From: Thermoplasmata archaeon
Lineage (GTDB): Archaea > Thermoplasmatota > Thermoplasmata > SG8-5
Length of the DNA stretch: 6,405 nt
Direction of reading: 5' to 3'
Assembly (NCBI GenBank): GCA_023136815.1
Contig: JAGLQM010000048.1
Location: forward strand, 1 to 6,405
Position numbers and translations under genes: made by a program. The notes below the pieces were generated by a model. That model ran no database searches and was not told the origin of the DNA. It worked only from the letters and a program-made list of their open reading frames with translations. Below, one piece after another: positions 6,046-6,405 of the stretch (position 1 is its first letter; each line of letters opens with the position of its first letter).

Positions 6046-6405
6046 GTGCAACGCCGGGTTTGGGTAGGAGTCGACGTTTACTGCTACACCAAGCTGAACG
6101 CCAGGTCATTTAAACGGATGAAGTTTTACTTCATCCTAACGAAAACCAAATCTGGTTTTCGACGGCCTGGATGAAAGCTAAGGCAGTGAGGGCTCCCCAA
6201 GGCTAAAGTCTAGGGCATCCTTTCAGTAAACAGATTGAATGACATGACTAGATTAATGATGCAGTCATTCAATTATGTTCAAGGATGCAGACTTAAAGTG
6301 TGGAGTCCTTTGACTGAACATGTCTCATCTGATTCACTAAAGTAAATCAGCCTAATTCGGAAACAAGTTTCCTCATCTCACCTGAATGCCGCAACCTTCA
6401 GGTTT
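6046..6405 (+). ncRNA. Highly structured non-coding region, candidate group II intron domain I, 3' part outside window
   Basis: No frame here looks like protein. Instead perfect stems follow one another. TTGGGTAG (6060-6067) pairs with CTAC-A-CCAA (6084-6092) with one bulged A. CCAGGTC (6101-6107) pairs with GGCCTGG (6164-6170) and encloses two hairpins, GGATGAAG/CTTCATCC (6116-6136) and CGAAAACCA/TGGTTTTCG (6140-6161). A long arm is built from AAGTCT/AGACTT (6206-6211, 6289-6294), GCATCCTT/AAGGATGC (6215-6222, 6281-6288) and ATTGAATGAC/GTCATTCAAT (6234-6243, 6264-6273). Then CTGATT/AATCAG (6329-6350), GGAAA/TTTCC (6359-6372) and ACCTGAA/TTCAGGT (6380-6403). GTGCAAC at 6046 resembles the GUGYG start of group II introns, and the many branches fit domain I. 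The catalytic domain V and any reverse transcriptase would lie beyond the window. Group I introns and other large structured RNAs are alternatives. The structure is seen; the class is inference. Confidence 0.5.

Noticed and set aside
5852..6067. Plus-strand 71-codon frame over the insertion sequence remnant
   Set aside because: It is the shadow of the minus-strand transposase fragment, has no SD, and its translation resembles no family.
6046..6405. Group I intron, RNase P RNA or SRP RNA
   Set aside because: I found no clear set of P/Q/R/S group I core elements and none of the conserved archaeal RNase P or SRP blocks that I can recognise. A few words such as GACTT and GTCC near 6290-6308 recall a group I core but do not form the required pairs convincingly.
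1..6405. CRISPR array or tRNA genes
   Set aside because: No regularly spaced repeats of 20-40 bases and no cloverleaf with a TTCGA arm were seen on either strand.

Overview
The window is most likely archaeal. It carries PurP, the formate-dependent FAICAR synthetase that is characteristic of archaeal purine synthesis. The ribosome binding sites read GAGGTGAT, AGGTGA and AAAGGAGGAG. At least one gene (purP) lacks a Shine-Dalgarno (SD) site but has an AT-rich TATA-like box about 27-30 bases upstream of the better start, as expected for a leaderless archaeal mRNA. The lineage cannot be fixed from the sequence alone; a heterotrophic or fermentative archaeon, for example in the Thermoplasmatota or a related uncultured group, would fit. 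This is inference.

Bases 1-2045 hold an electron transfer flavoprotein operon: the 3' part of etfB, then etfA carrying an N-terminal ferredoxin domain. Between them lies a short segment (690-797) that no obvious gene explains. It contains a 33-codon reading frame with its own strong SD, and the same bases can fold into a three-way junction made of three perfect or near-perfect inverted repeats. An M20 metallopeptidase gene (2053-3144) follows 7 bases after etfA with an SD overlapping the etfA stop, so it is probably co-transcribed. It resembles the ArgE/DapE group.

Bases 3145-5730 hold purP behind its own probable promoter, followed by a second, divergent M20 metallohydrolase (4510-5730). 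All these genes point the same way. Both M20 proteins keep the full set of metal and catalytic residues. No other purine gene is present.

Bases 5731-6405 are of a different kind. On the minus strand directly behind the second M20 gene is the N-terminal quarter or so of an integrase-type transposase, cut off at the M20 stop codon, followed by what is probably the insertion sequence end. From about 6046 to the window edge there is no plausible coding frame but dense, nested, perfect stems. The 5' sequence GTGCAAC and the branched fold fit domain I of a group II intron whose remainder lies outside the window; this identification is provisional. The right side of the window therefore looks like a landing place for mobile DNA next to a stable metabolic cluster.
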